From Lachnospiraceae bacterium UBA3641 (GTDB lineage Bacteria; Bacillota; Clostridia; Lachnospirales; Lachnospiraceae): a stretch of DNA of 32,751 nt. The position numbers were made by a program, and so were the translations under genes. The number at the start of each line of letters is the position of its first letter. The first letter of the stretch is position 1. Under the pieces are notes generated by a model, which was not told where the DNA came from, searched no databases, and was given only the letters and a program-made list of their open reading frames with translations. The stretch covers positions 8,779-41,529 of the forward strand of contig DFKQ01000057.1 in NCBI GenBank assembly GCA_002373875.1, in the 5' to 3' direction. Positions 1-7,942 of the stretch are shown in pieces.

Positions 1-911
1 GAGACCAGCAGGGCGAAGTTGGTATTCTCTGTCTTTTTCGAGGGATCCTCGAAGCTGTGTCCGTTGACAGTGACGATTCCGTTGGTGTTCTCGTTGACCA
101 CGATTCCGTTGGGATTCATGCAGAAAGTGCGGACACTGTCTTCAAATTTTTCTGTCCGGTAGACGATCTTGCTCTCATACAGTTCATCCGTTAAGTGCGA
201 AAATATCACCGCCGGAAGCTCCACACGGACACCGATATCCACCCTGTTTGATCTTGTCCTGATACCCAGATCATTACACACCTCTTCCATCCACTTGCTT
301 CCGCTGCGCCCCACCGATAGGATACACTTCCTGCAATCCGCCTGACCGCCTTCATACAGGACCCTGTACCCGTCATCAATGATCTCCACCTTCTTCACCG
401 ATGTATTAAAATAGAAATCCACCTTATCCTTCAATTCGGAAAAGAGGTTTTCCAGCACAACATAATTCACATCTGTTCCAAGATGCCTTACGGAAGCATC
501 CAGAAGCTTAAGCTTATTCTGCATGCAGATTTTTTTGAAATTTGTATCGGTAGTGGAATACATCCGGGTATTCGCACCACCGTGAGAGCAGTTGATCTCA
601 TCAACATATTTCATCAGGGCAATTGCCTTCTCCTTGCCTATATGCTCATGCAGGGTCCCGCCAAAATCATTCGTTATATTATATTTACCGTCGGAGAAGG
701 CACCAGCGCCTCCGAATCCGCTCATGATGGCACAGGTCCTGCAATTGATACAGGATTTAACCCTGTCCCCATCTATCGGACATTTACGTTCCTTAAGAGA
801 TGAACCCTTCTCAAATACGGCTACCTTAAGCTCCGGCTTCTTCTTTATAAGCTCATAAGCCGAAAAAATACCGCCGGGGCCCGCTCCTATAATTATCACA
901 TCATAATTCAT
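1..911 (-). CDS. NAD(P)/FAD-dependent oxidoreductase, C-terminal part outside window
   Basis: Reading leftward from an ATG at 911, the frame stays open to the window edge (about 303 codons), so the gene is cut by the boundary. The protein starts MNYDVIIIGAGPGG, a Rossmann FAD-binding motif (residues 9-14). A cysteine-rich stretch follows (CPIDGDRVKSC, then INCRTC, about residues 42-58), then SGFGGAGAFSDGK. This layout matches the COG2509-type uncharacterised FAD-dependent dehydrogenases common in Clostridia; substrate and partner are unknown. The start overlaps the end of tex by 11 bases (ATGAATTATGA), which suggests translational coupling and a shared transcript. The family call is from recalled motifs; the open frame and the FAD motif are seen directly. 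Confidence 0.85.
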   Translation of the reverse strand, partial: MNYDVIIIGAGPGGIFSAYELIKKKPELKVAVFEKGSSLKERKCPIDGDRVKSCINCRTCAIMSGFGGAGAFSDGKYNITNDFGGTLHEHIGKEKAIALMKYVDEINCSHGGANTRMYSTTDTNFKKICMQNKLKLLDASVRHLGTDVNYVVLENLFSELKDKVDFYFNTSVKKVEIIDDGYRVLYEGGQADCRKCILSVGRSGSKWMEEVCNDLGIRTRSNRVDIGVRVELPAVIFSHLTDELYESKIVYRTEKFEDSVRTFCMNPNGIVVNENTNGIVTVNGHSFEDPSKKTENTNFALLV

Positions 912-3099
912 TAAGGTTCCTCCTCATACTCAGTGATATCCTTCCCTTCTTTTCATCCACATCAAGAACCGTTACATCTACTATATCACCCACCGATACC
1001 ACCTCCAGCGGATGCTTAACGAACCTGTCGGCCAGCTCAGATATGTGGACCAGTCCGTCCTCATGCACTCCTATATCGACAAAGGCACCGAAGTCAATAA
1101 CATTTCTGACGGTCCCCCTAAGCTTCATTCCCGGTTTTAAGTCCTTCATTTCAAGCACATCCGCCTTAAGGATGGGTGCGGGCATATCTTCCCTGGGATC
1201 TCTTGCGGGCTTTTCAAGCTCCGATAAGATATCCATAAGCGTTATCTCGCCGCATCCAAGCTCCGACGCCAGTGACCCTGCATCCCTTAAGTTCTTCCTG
1301 AAGGAGCTTATCTTTTTCTCATCCCTTATACCGCAGGCCATCCTCTTAAGCAGCTCCCGGGCCTGCATATATGATTCGGGATGTACCGCGGTCGCATCAA
1401 GGGGTTCATCGCCGCCGTTTATCCTTAAGAAGCCCGCACACTGTTCATATGCCTTCGGACCCAGCCCCGCTACCTTAATAAGGTCCTTCCTTGACCTGAA
1501 TTCCCCGTTCTTCTCCCTGTAAGCAACAATATTCTTAGCAACCTTATCCGTTATGCCCGAAACATATGCAAGCAAAGAAAATGACGCCGTATTAAGATCA
1601 ACACCCACACTGTTTACTGCATCTTCAACAACACCGGTAAGTGCCTCTTCCAGTTTTTTCTGGTTCATATCATGCTGGTACTGGCCAACCCCTATTGACC
1701 TTGGATCTATCTTCACAAGCTCGGCCAACGGATCCTGAACCCTTCTTGCTATGGAGGCCGCGCTCCTTTGTCCCACATCAAATTCCGGAAATTCATCCGT
1801 TGCCAGCTTGCTTGCGGAATATACGCTCGCCCCGGCTTCATTCGTTATAATATAGTGAACCTTCCCCGGTATTTCTTTAAGCAGTTCACAAACCACCTGT
1901 TCCGACTCTCTTGAAGCCGTACCGTTACCGATGGATATAAGCGTGATGTTGTATTTTTCGATAAGCCCCTTAAGTATCTTCTTCGCTTCCTCTGTCCTGT
2001 TGTGAGGGGCCGTAGGATATATGATCCCGGTATCCAGAACCTTACCGGTAGGATCGACCACTGCCAGCTTACAGCCGGTCCTGAAGGCCGGATCCCATCC
2101 GAGGACCGTCCGGCCCGTTATGGGTGGCTGCATCAGGAGCTGTTTCAGGTTCTTTCCGAATACCTCGATCGCTCCTTCCTGCGCCTTTTCGGTAAGCTCA
2201 TTCCTTATCTCCCTTTCTATGGAGGGACTGATAAGACGCTTGTATGAATCCTTTATTGAATCCCTTATTACCGGAGTGGTATACGGATTTGAAGAAACTA
2301 TGATCTGCTTTTCCAGATATCCCAGTATCCTTTCTTCCGGTGCAACAACGGATACGGTCAGAAATTTCTCCGCTTCTCCCCTGTTTATTGCCAGTATCTG
2401 GTATCCCGCTATCTTTTTTATGCCTATGCTGAAATCATAATAGTTCTGATATACCGATTCCGCCGCGGCATCCTTAGCTTCGGCCTCTATCATGCCTTTC
2501 CTGCAAGTCATGTTTCTTGTGTATTCACGGTATACGGCGTTGTCCGAAATGTTCTCGGCGATTATATCGGATGCACCCGCTATAGCTGCCGCAGCATCGG
2601 CTACTTCCTTCTCTTGTGCCTTTATCCTGTCTTCCTTGCTGTCTGATGCGGGCGTTATCCTTCCGGTAACATATTTCTCAGCCTCTTCTTCAAGCGGTTT
2701 ATCCGTATCCTGCCGAAGGATAAACTGAGCCAGGGGTTCAAGACCTCTCTTTCTTGCCGCATCTGCCCTTGTCTTTTTCTTCTGCTTATAGGGCCTGTAC
2801 AGGTCCTCGACAACAACCAGTTTATCAGCTTCAAGAATTGACTTTTTAAGCTCCTCTGTAAGCTTCCCCTGGGAATCAATAAGCTCAATTACTTCCTGTT
2901 TTCTCTCTTCAAGGTTTCTTAAATATCTAAGCTTTACGGAAAGGGCCCTTAACTGCTCATCATTAAGACTTCCCGTAGCCTCCTTCCTGTAACGGGCAAT
3001 AAAGGGGATCGTGTTTCCTTCATCAATAAGCCTGACAGCGGCTTCAACCTGCCCTTCTCCTGCTCCGATCTCTCCGGCGATCAACGATATTATGTTCAT
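901..3099 (-). CDS. tex: Tex/YhgF RNA-binding transcription accessory protein
   Basis: 732 residues, close to the usual Tex length. The N-terminus (MNIISLIAGEIGAGEGQV, then IPFIARYRKEATGSL) is the typical Tex helical region. A YqgF/RNase-H-like domain begins near residue 333 (GWDPAFRTGCKLAVVD). Helix-hairpin-helix motifs follow at about 500-566 (VDLNTASFSLLAYVSGI, then VAGLGPKAYEQCAGFLRI). A C-terminal S1 RNA-binding domain spans about 650-725 (GTVRNVIDFGAFVDIGVHEDG). Tex binds nucleic acid in the cytoplasm and affects transcription and its fidelity in several bacteria; the exact role here is inferred. The SD is modest (AGGTAAGAG about 4-5 bases before the ATG). A likely promoter lies about 55-85 bases upstream. 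The last 11 bases overlap the FAD oxidoreductase gene. Confidence 0.97.
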   Translation of the reverse strand: MNIISLIAGEIGAGEGQVEAAVRLIDEGNTIPFIARYRKEATGSLNDEQLRALSVKLRYLRNLEERKQEVIELIDSQGKLTEELKKSILEADKLVVVEDLYRPYKQKKKTRADAARKRGLEPLAQFILRQDTDKPLEEEAEKYVTGRITPASDSKEDRIKAQEKEVADAAAAIAGASDIIAENISDNAVYREYTRNMTCRKGMIEAEAKDAAAESVYQNYYDFSIGIKKIAGYQILAINRGEAEKFLTVSVVAPEERILGYLEKQIIVSSNPYTTPVIRDSIKDSYKRLISPSIEREIRNELTEKAQEGAIEVFGKNLKQLLMQPPITGRTVLGWDPAFRTGCKLAVVDPTGKVLDTGIIYPTAPHNRTEEAKKILKGLIEKYNITLISIGNGTASRESEQVVCELLKEIPGKVHYIITNEAGASVYSASKLATDEFPEFDVGQRSAASIARRVQDPLAELVKIDPRSIGVGQYQHDMNQKKLEEALTGVVEDAVNSVGVDLNTASFSLLAYVSGITDKVAKNIVAYREKNGEFRSRKDLIKVAGLGPKAYEQCAGFLRINGGDEPLDATAVHPESYMQARELLKRMACGIRDEKKISSFRKNLRDAGSLASELGCGEITLMDILSELEKPARDPREDMPAPILKADVLEMKDLKPGMKLRGTVRNVIDFGAFVDIGVHEDGLVHISELADRFVKHPLEVVSVGDIVDVTVLDVDEKKGRISLSMRRNLNEL

Positions 3100-3154
3100 A
3101 AATCTCTTACCTGCTCAACTATTGTAATAATCCTGAAACAGTTACATATTGAAC

Positions 3155-3183
3155 ATGATATCACATTTTGACCGATATACCAA
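3155..3183 (-). promoter_or_regulatory. Candidate sigma-A promoter for tex
   Basis: Read on the minus strand there is a -35-like TTGGTA (plus 3178-3183), a 17-base spacer, and TATCAT (plus 3155-3160) preceded by TG to give an extended -10 (TGATATCAT). The start point would fall near 3147, leaving a leader of about 48 bases before the tex ATG at 3099. This would let tex be transcribed independently of the operon to its right. Hexamer match only; no experimental support. Confidence 0.5.
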
Positions 3184-3209
3184 TCATTTAACTTCCGTAT
3201 TCAACAATA

Positions 3210-3479
3210 ATGGGCAATTCCGGTTCAGGCAAGAGCACCCTTATCTATGCCCTCTCCGGCATGGACAGGCCAACGATAGGCACGATCACCTACTACATGG
3301 TATGCGGCCTTCTTAAGCATAAGGACCGTAAGGCCCTTGCAGCGAAGGCAAAGTCGCTCCTTTCGCGGGTTGAGATCGGTGAGAGTGACTATAACAAGTT
3401 CCCCTCCCAGATGTCCGGCGGACTGGATTATTATAATGACAGGGGTTTCGTGACAGAACTCCTGCTTCGCAAGGTCTGA
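3210..3479 (+). pseudogene. Decayed ABC-transporter ATPase fragment (MacB/LolD-like)
   Basis: An 89-codon open stretch on the opposite strand to every intact neighbour. It starts MGNSGSGKSTLIYALSGMDR, a good Walker A of the MacB/LolD type. The in-frame bases just upstream (residues L-P-Y-S-T-I) continue the homology to a stop at 3189. After GTITY the sequence jumps to a segment (LLKHKDRKALAAKAKSLLSRVEI) that normally sits shortly before the signature, followed by PSQMSGG. About 50-60 residues including the Q-loop are therefore missing. Homology ends near 3422, before the Walker B and H-loop. The remaining 18 residues do not look like this family. It cannot encode a working ATPase and is a doubly deleted remnant. 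Confidence 0.85.
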
Positions 3480-3489
3480 GGTTACAGGG

Positions 3490-4476
3490 TCATTTAAGGA
3501 TAACGGCCGCCATCAGACATATAAGGGCCGCCACGGCATGGACCTTCATGTGCATAAGGATGATCGCCACCGTCTCGCGGAAGAAGGCATTGGGCCAGAA
3601 ATACCACTTAACGGAACTTCCTATTACCTGGGCGTCAAGGCCTGCCTGTCTTGCTAATAAGCCGCTTCTTAAGGCATGGTAATTGCTGGTCACCACGGCA
3701 GTCTTAACCTTCTTATCCTTATCCCTGACATCCTCGATTATCCTCTTCGAATATTCAAGGTTCTCCCTTGTGTTCCTTGATTCTTTTTCGGGAAGGACCT
3801 CGTAATCCTCCGCACCATGGCTTAGAAGATACAGGGCCATGGCTGATCCTTCACTCATGGGCTCATCACTTCCCTGCCCTCCCGAGGGTACATAACGGGC
3901 GCTCTTCTCCTCATTCCATTCCTGCTCCCAGGCAAAATGTATCGCCCTGTTCACCCGCTGCTTAATAAGGGGGCGCAGCTTGCCCTTTTTACTGATGGAA
4001 CAGCCCAGAATGATTATATAATCCTTATCGTAAACGGGCTTGATCATTAAGACCGCATACCCCATAAGGCATATTGCAAGAACAGTACACTCAAGGTAGC
4101 AGAAAAAGAGCTTTACAAAAAGCATTACCGGTGTTATTACATCCGGAACCTCCGTGATCCGAAACCATAGGATATTGACCGTGATAAGATATGCCGACAG
4201 GAAGATAAAGCCTAAGAGATTCTGGATTCTGTGGCCTTCATGCACAAGAAGGGATACATTGCTTATGCATACGAAGAGGCTTAAGAGGCAGAGGGGGATG
4301 ATAAGTCCCACCACCGGAACATGGTCCCCTCCGTCCAGAAGCAGGGCCATAATAAAAATAACCCCTGCAATTATTACTATATTCCTGTAGGAATAAGGAT
4401 TCCTTACGAAGGACCTGCTGAACATATATAAAAGTATCAGGGCAAGTACTATAAGCACTATCTGTCTTAACATCAT
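3490..4476 (-). CDS. Membrane protein with C-terminal DUF218/YdcF-like domain
   Basis: 328 residues. The first about 150 are mainly hydrophobic segments, roughly five membrane spans, beginning MMLRQIVLIVLALILLYMF. The DUF218 domain follows (about 150-300) with DYIIILGCSI, PSGGQGSDEPMSEGSAM, ESRNTRENLEYS and VTSNYHALRSGLLAR, which are the conserved blocks of the YdcF/SanA family. A last hydrophobic segment ends the protein. Family members are linked to envelope functions and the biochemical activity is poorly defined. The start overlaps the permease stop by four bases (ATGA), with AAGGA six bases upstream, so the two are very likely co-translated. It is probably the last gene of the long operon: beyond it is only the reverse-oriented ABC remnant and tex with its own promoter. 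Confidence 0.88.
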   Translation of the reverse strand: MMLRQIVLIVLALILLYMFSRSFVRNPYSYRNIVIIAGVIFIMALLLDGGDHVPVVGLIIPLCLLSLFVCISNVSLLVHEGHRIQNLLGFIFLSAYLITVNILWFRITEVPDVITPVMLFVKLFFCYLECTVLAICLMGYAVLMIKPVYDKDYIIILGCSISKKGKLRPLIKQRVNRAIHFAWEQEWNEEKSARYVPSGGQGSDEPMSEGSAMALYLLSHGAEDYEVLPEKESRNTRENLEYSKRIIEDVRDKDKKVKTAVVTSNYHALRSGLLARQAGLDAQVIGSSVKWYFWPNAFFRETVAIILMHMKVHAVAALICLMAAVILK

Positions 4477-5417
4477 CGCTTATCCTTATCTATAAATTCA
4501 AGGAAGATGACCGCAACGGCCGCGTATAGTAGGATGAAGAGGATAAGGAATCCCCAGCACTTAAGAACATTTAACGGATCGAAGGCATACACCGGATTCT
4601 GATTCTGCATGCCGCTCCAGATAAGGATCTGATCCTTAAGGCCGCTGTCCTGTGCGTACCGCATGAATTCAAGGACCGGTCTCTCCCCGTCCATTTCCAT
4701 GTTCTGAAGCTTGGAAATGGCGTTCCACAGCGTGACCATGGGCCTTGCGTTGTAATTACCCTGCGAACACAGGGCCGTAAGCCCCCACTTGGCCACGGTG
4801 AAGTTGGTTATCTTAACCGTAAAGCCTTCAAGCTGGAAAAAGCCTCCGGAGAATACAAGCTGGAAGATCAGCATGAAGGGCATCACTGTCATGGCTGTGG
4901 TTGTTGTATGCACTATTGCGGATATCATAAGGGCCATTATATCGGCACAGTAGGTCGTAAGGAACAGGGTGATACCTATATCAAGGATCGGGTCGGAGGT
5001 TATCAGGCTCTCCGCAGGGAAGGTTACTCCCGTCAATTGGCATATGAATATGGTTATCACCGTCTGGCACAGACACAGAAAGGCCTGATATATCATATGT
5101 GCCATGATATAGGATGATATGTGCATTCCCGACCTGTGCTCCCTCTTTACGATGGGCCTCTCACGGCATATTACCTGTATGGAGTTAAAAAAGCCGTTCC
5201 ATATACAGATACAGGCCAGGGCAAATGTTCCTATCAGGGTCCCCTCCTGAGTCTTGAAGAGGTTGGCTCCCACAACGAAGGAAACAAGGCCTGCTATGAC
5301 AGCAGACATGGGAAGGACCTTCCAGTCATTCTGGAAGATGAACATGCGAAACAGCTTACCTAAACATATAAAGACCTGCGGGACGCGTCCCCTGTGTTTT
5401 ATCCTGTTCTCTTCCAT
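4473..5417 (-). CDS. ABCG-like (ABC-2 type) transporter permease
   Basis: 314 residues with about six hydrophobic segments (approximately 34-54, 60-80, 104-130, 145-171, 176-194 and 285-307). After the second span comes ICRERPIVKREHRSGMHISS, which resembles the conserved E-R-x-x-x-x-R-E cytoplasmic segment of ABCG/ABC-2 permeases. A polar region of about 90 residues (200-285) separates the fifth and sixth spans, as in ABCG proteins. It should pair with the ATPase encoded immediately upstream, whose stop is four bases before this ATG. The substrate cannot be told from sequence. Position after two giant secreted proteins suggests an envelope role, but exported proteins of that size with ordinary signal peptides would use Sec, so cargo delivery is not implied. 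Confidence 0.88.
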   Translation of the reverse strand: MEENRIKHRGRVPQVFICLGKLFRMFIFQNDWKVLPMSAVIAGLVSFVVGANLFKTQEGTLIGTFALACICIWNGFFNSIQVICRERPIVKREHRSGMHISSYIMAHMIYQAFLCLCQTVITIFICQLTGVTFPAESLITSDPILDIGITLFLTTYCADIMALMISAIVHTTTTAMTVMPFMLIFQLVFSGGFFQLEGFTVKITNFTVAKWGLTALCSQGNYNARPMVTLWNAISKLQNMEMDGERPVLEFMRYAQDSGLKDQILIWSGMQNQNPVYAFDPLNVLKCWGFLILFILLYAAVAVIFLEFIDKDKR

Positions 5418-5421
5418 TTTA

Positions 5422-6759
5422 TCACCCCGCCTTCTTCTCGGACTCAGTTATCAGTCCGGCATATTTTGCCACAAAATCATCGGCACGGCCTTCGCCGCCC
5501 TCTTCCTTCTGGTTTATCGTAAGAAGGATCTCCTCCATGGAATCCTTGCCGAAATAGGTGTAGGCATCCTTAACCGGCCCGTAATACGCAAGCCGGCCTG
5601 TCCTTGATGAATCCTTGGCTAATACTATGACATCGTCAAACAGGTCTATAACACGGTCGGGTGTGTGTGTAATGACAACAACGATCTTACCCGAATCAGC
5701 AATGGCCCTGAGCTTCTCAAACAGACCCCTGGCAACCACCCCGTCAAGACCGGAATCCGGTTCGTCCAGGATAAAGAGCGAGGGATCCGAAATGAATTCC
5801 ATCGCTATTGACAGCCTCTTGCGCTGGCCACCCGACAGCTTCTCAACCATGGAGTTGCTGACGGCGGCAAGCCCGAACTCCTCAAGCACCTCATGCACCC
5901 TCTTCCTTCTGTCATGAACTGTGGTGGAAGCGGGAAGCCTTAAGGCCGCCGCATCCGACAGGGTCCTTATGACCGTATCGTATCCCCTCATAAGGTCAAG
6001 CTGGGGCACAAAGCCCACGTCATATTTCATTTTTTTGTAATCCTCATAGAGGTCATTATTCCGAAGAAGAATGGTCGCATCCGCCTTCTCATAACCCGTT
6101 ACCGCATTCACGAAGGTGGTCTTACCCGCTCCGGAACCGCCAAGCAGCAGTACCATGTGTCCTTCCGGAATACTCATGTGTATATCCTTAAGCAGGTCCT
6201 TCTTCCTGAAAAAGTCGATCACGGTCCTTTTCTCTATGTTGACCGTCAGTCCGTCATCAAGTGCGGCCGCACCTCCTTCGGATACTAAAACCCCTTCGTT
6301 TTTGTCCTTGGCTCCCAGCTTCCTTGATGGCTTGAAATCACTGTTGAATCCCCATATGAGGCAGGTCAGGGGCTCACAAAAAAACCATGCCCACAGCCAC
6401 CTCCTTCGTCTGTTGAATATCTGGCACAGACCGTTATAGATCCGTACCTGATATAATATAAGTGCAAGATATGCCGCAACTTCGGCAACCTCGAAGACAA
6501 CAGCCACATAGGATCCTTCCGGTGAAAGCTTAAACCCTATCCAGAATATTCCGGAGATAACCGATAAGACGGCAAAGGTTCGTCCTTCCTTCTCCCTGTC
6601 GGCACACTTACTGATCTCGTATTCGCGCACAAAGGGGACAAGACAGTAAACAGGCCTTGCTCCGCACTTTTTAAGGATCATGTAATAGCCGGCCGTCATA
6701 CACAGCCAGCTGATAAAACTGAATATCGTATCCAATGCCATCATGCTTGTTTCCCCCAT
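5422..6759 (-). CDS. ABCG-like ATPase with N-terminal membrane region
   Basis: 445 residues from the chosen start. Residues about 5-140 hold several hydrophobic segments and end in CEPLTCLIWGFNSDF; the pattern resembles DUF5684-like membrane regions (low certainty). The ABC domain follows with Walker A GGSGAGKTT (207-215), Q-loop VGFVPQLD, signature LSGGQRKRL (308-316), Walker B LFILDEPDSGLD (328-339) and H-loop His365, so all catalytic motifs are intact. The ABCG-style order (NBD, then a separate permease gene) fits. The ATG at 6759 has GGGAGG about seven bases upstream and lies 16 bases after the cobT stop. A second ATG at 6798, inside cobT, also has GGAGG at nine bases and would add 13 residues; I prefer 6759. 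Confidence 0.9.
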   Translation of the reverse strand: MGETSMMALDTIFSFISWLCMTAGYYMILKKCGARPVYCLVPFVREYEISKCADREKEGRTFAVLSVISGIFWIGFKLSPEGSYVAVVFEVAEVAAYLALILYQVRIYNGLCQIFNRRRRWLWAWFFCEPLTCLIWGFNSDFKPSRKLGAKDKNEGVLVSEGGAAALDDGLTVNIEKRTVIDFFRKKDLLKDIHMSIPEGHMVLLLGGSGAGKTTFVNAVTGYEKADATILLRNNDLYEDYKKMKYDVGFVPQLDLMRGYDTVIRTLSDAAALRLPASTTVHDRRKRVHEVLEEFGLAAVSNSMVEKLSGGQRKRLSIAMEFISDPSLFILDEPDSGLDGVVARGLFEKLRAIADSGKIVVVITHTPDRVIDLFDDVIVLAKDSSRTGRLAYYGPVKDAYTYFGKDSMEEILLTINQKEEGGEGRADDFVAKYAGLITESEKKAG

Positions 6760-6775
6760 ACTGATTCCTCCCAAA

Positions 6776-7939
6776 TCATTTAATTTCGAAATGCTCATAT
6801 TGTCCTACCTCCGTTTCGTTAAAACGAAGGCCCCTCCTGTACAGTTCAAGGACGGTATCAAGCAGGGGAAAGAGCATAACAGCCCCCGTTCCCTCGCCCA
6901 GTGCCATATCGGCATCGATAACAGGCTTAAGTCCCAGATCTTTAAATATATACTTCATTCCTTCCTCTCTTCCCATATGGGATGCGATCATGACATCCCT
7001 TGTCCCGGTGAGGATGCGCTCGGCAGCAAGGGCAGCCACCGCGCTTATAAAGCCGTCTATGACGGCAGGGATATTATATAGGGCTCCCCCAAGGAATACA
7101 CCTGTAAGCCCCGCTATATCAAGACCTCCCACCTTACGGAGGGCCCTTAGGGTGAACTCCCGTGATGCGGTGCTTTCATCTTTTCTTGTTATTGCCTTAT
7201 ATGTCTCACCGTTGCAGGAATTAACGGTGCATGCATTCCGGGTATTAATAAGTTCATGGCGGATAAGTGCACGGTTTATTACTTCGATCTTTCTTAGCAG
7301 CCCCGCATCATCAAGTCCCGCACCGCGGCCCGTTACCTTGACCGGATCGAGATTCAGGAGGGCTGCGCATATGGCGGCTGAGGTCGTGGTATTGCCTATT
7401 CCCATTTCCCCTGTTGCCAGTATGGTATAGCCCCTGTCCTTACAGTCCCGCACAAGGTCGATCCCTGTATTTATCGCCTGCTTTAGCTCATCCTCACTCA
7501 TTGCATCTTCCTTAAGGAAGTTACCGGTCCCCTTCCTTACCTTCCTGTCAATAAGCCCTTCGGGTGTTCCTTCCGTATTAATGCCAATGTCTACGGGTAT
7601 GATGTCTGCTCCCACAGCCCCTGCCATCCTGCAGACGGAGCTCTCCATACGGCCCATCCATCCTGCCACCGCCAGGGTGACCTCCTGACCGGACTGGCTT
7701 ACGCCCTCATTAACTATCCCGTTATCAGCACACATGACAATGACGGCCCTCTTTTGGATGTTCACATCCTCCGTATGAAGCACCGCTCCTATCCTTGCAA
7801 TGATCTCCTCAAACCTGCCCAGGCCATTTAAGGGCTTGGCGATACTGTCCCAGCGCCTTAATATCCTGTCGTATACCACCGGATCCGCAGATTTTATGTT
7901 TTCCAGTTTGTTAAACTGTTTAATTGTTCCTATATCCAT
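6776..7939 (-). CDS. cobT: Nicotinate-nucleotide--dimethylbenzimidazole phosphoribosyltransferase
   Basis: 387 residues. CobT transfers phosphoribosyl from nicotinate mononucleotide to a lower-ligand base in cobamide assembly. Family blocks visible are SIAKPLNGLGRFE (32-44), MCADNGIVNEGVS (69-81), GEMGIGNTT (177-185), VTGRGAGLDD (202-211), KVGGLDIAGL (269-278), PAVIDGFIS (291-299) and GEGTGAV (348-354) with the catalytic Glu349. An extra segment of about 25-30 residues at roughly 233-262, with two cysteines (CTVNSC), is absent from the textbook enzyme and explains the greater length. The ATG is three bases after the stop of the giant LRR protein gene and its own SD is weak (AGGAAG, 12 bases away), so it is probably translated by coupling. 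No other cobamide gene is in the window. Confidence 0.95.
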   Translation of the reverse strand: MDIGTIKQFNKLENIKSADPVVYDRILRRWDSIAKPLNGLGRFEEIIARIGAVLHTEDVNIQKRAVIVMCADNGIVNEGVSQSGQEVTLAVAGWMGRMESSVCRMAGAVGADIIPVDIGINTEGTPEGLIDRKVRKGTGNFLKEDAMSEDELKQAINTGIDLVRDCKDRGYTILATGEMGIGNTTTSAAICAALLNLDPVKVTGRGAGLDDAGLLRKIEVINRALIRHELINTRNACTVNSCNGETYKAITRKDESTASREFTLRALRKVGGLDIAGLTGVFLGGALYNIPAVIDGFISAVAALAAERILTGTRDVMIASHMGREEGMKYIFKDLGLKPVIDADMALGEGTGAVMLFPLLDTVLELYRRGLRFNETEVGQYEHFEIK

Positions 7940-7942
7940 GTT

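Noticed and set aside
483..858. Plus-strand ORFs opposite the FAD oxidoreductase gene
   Set aside because: They are antisense shadows of a strongly recognisable gene; their translations resemble no family.
3480..3489. A terminator for the long operon right after the DUF218 gene
   Set aside because: No stem followed by a T-run was found on the minus strand in 3480-3190; only a short tgc-gaa-gca hairpin without T-run.
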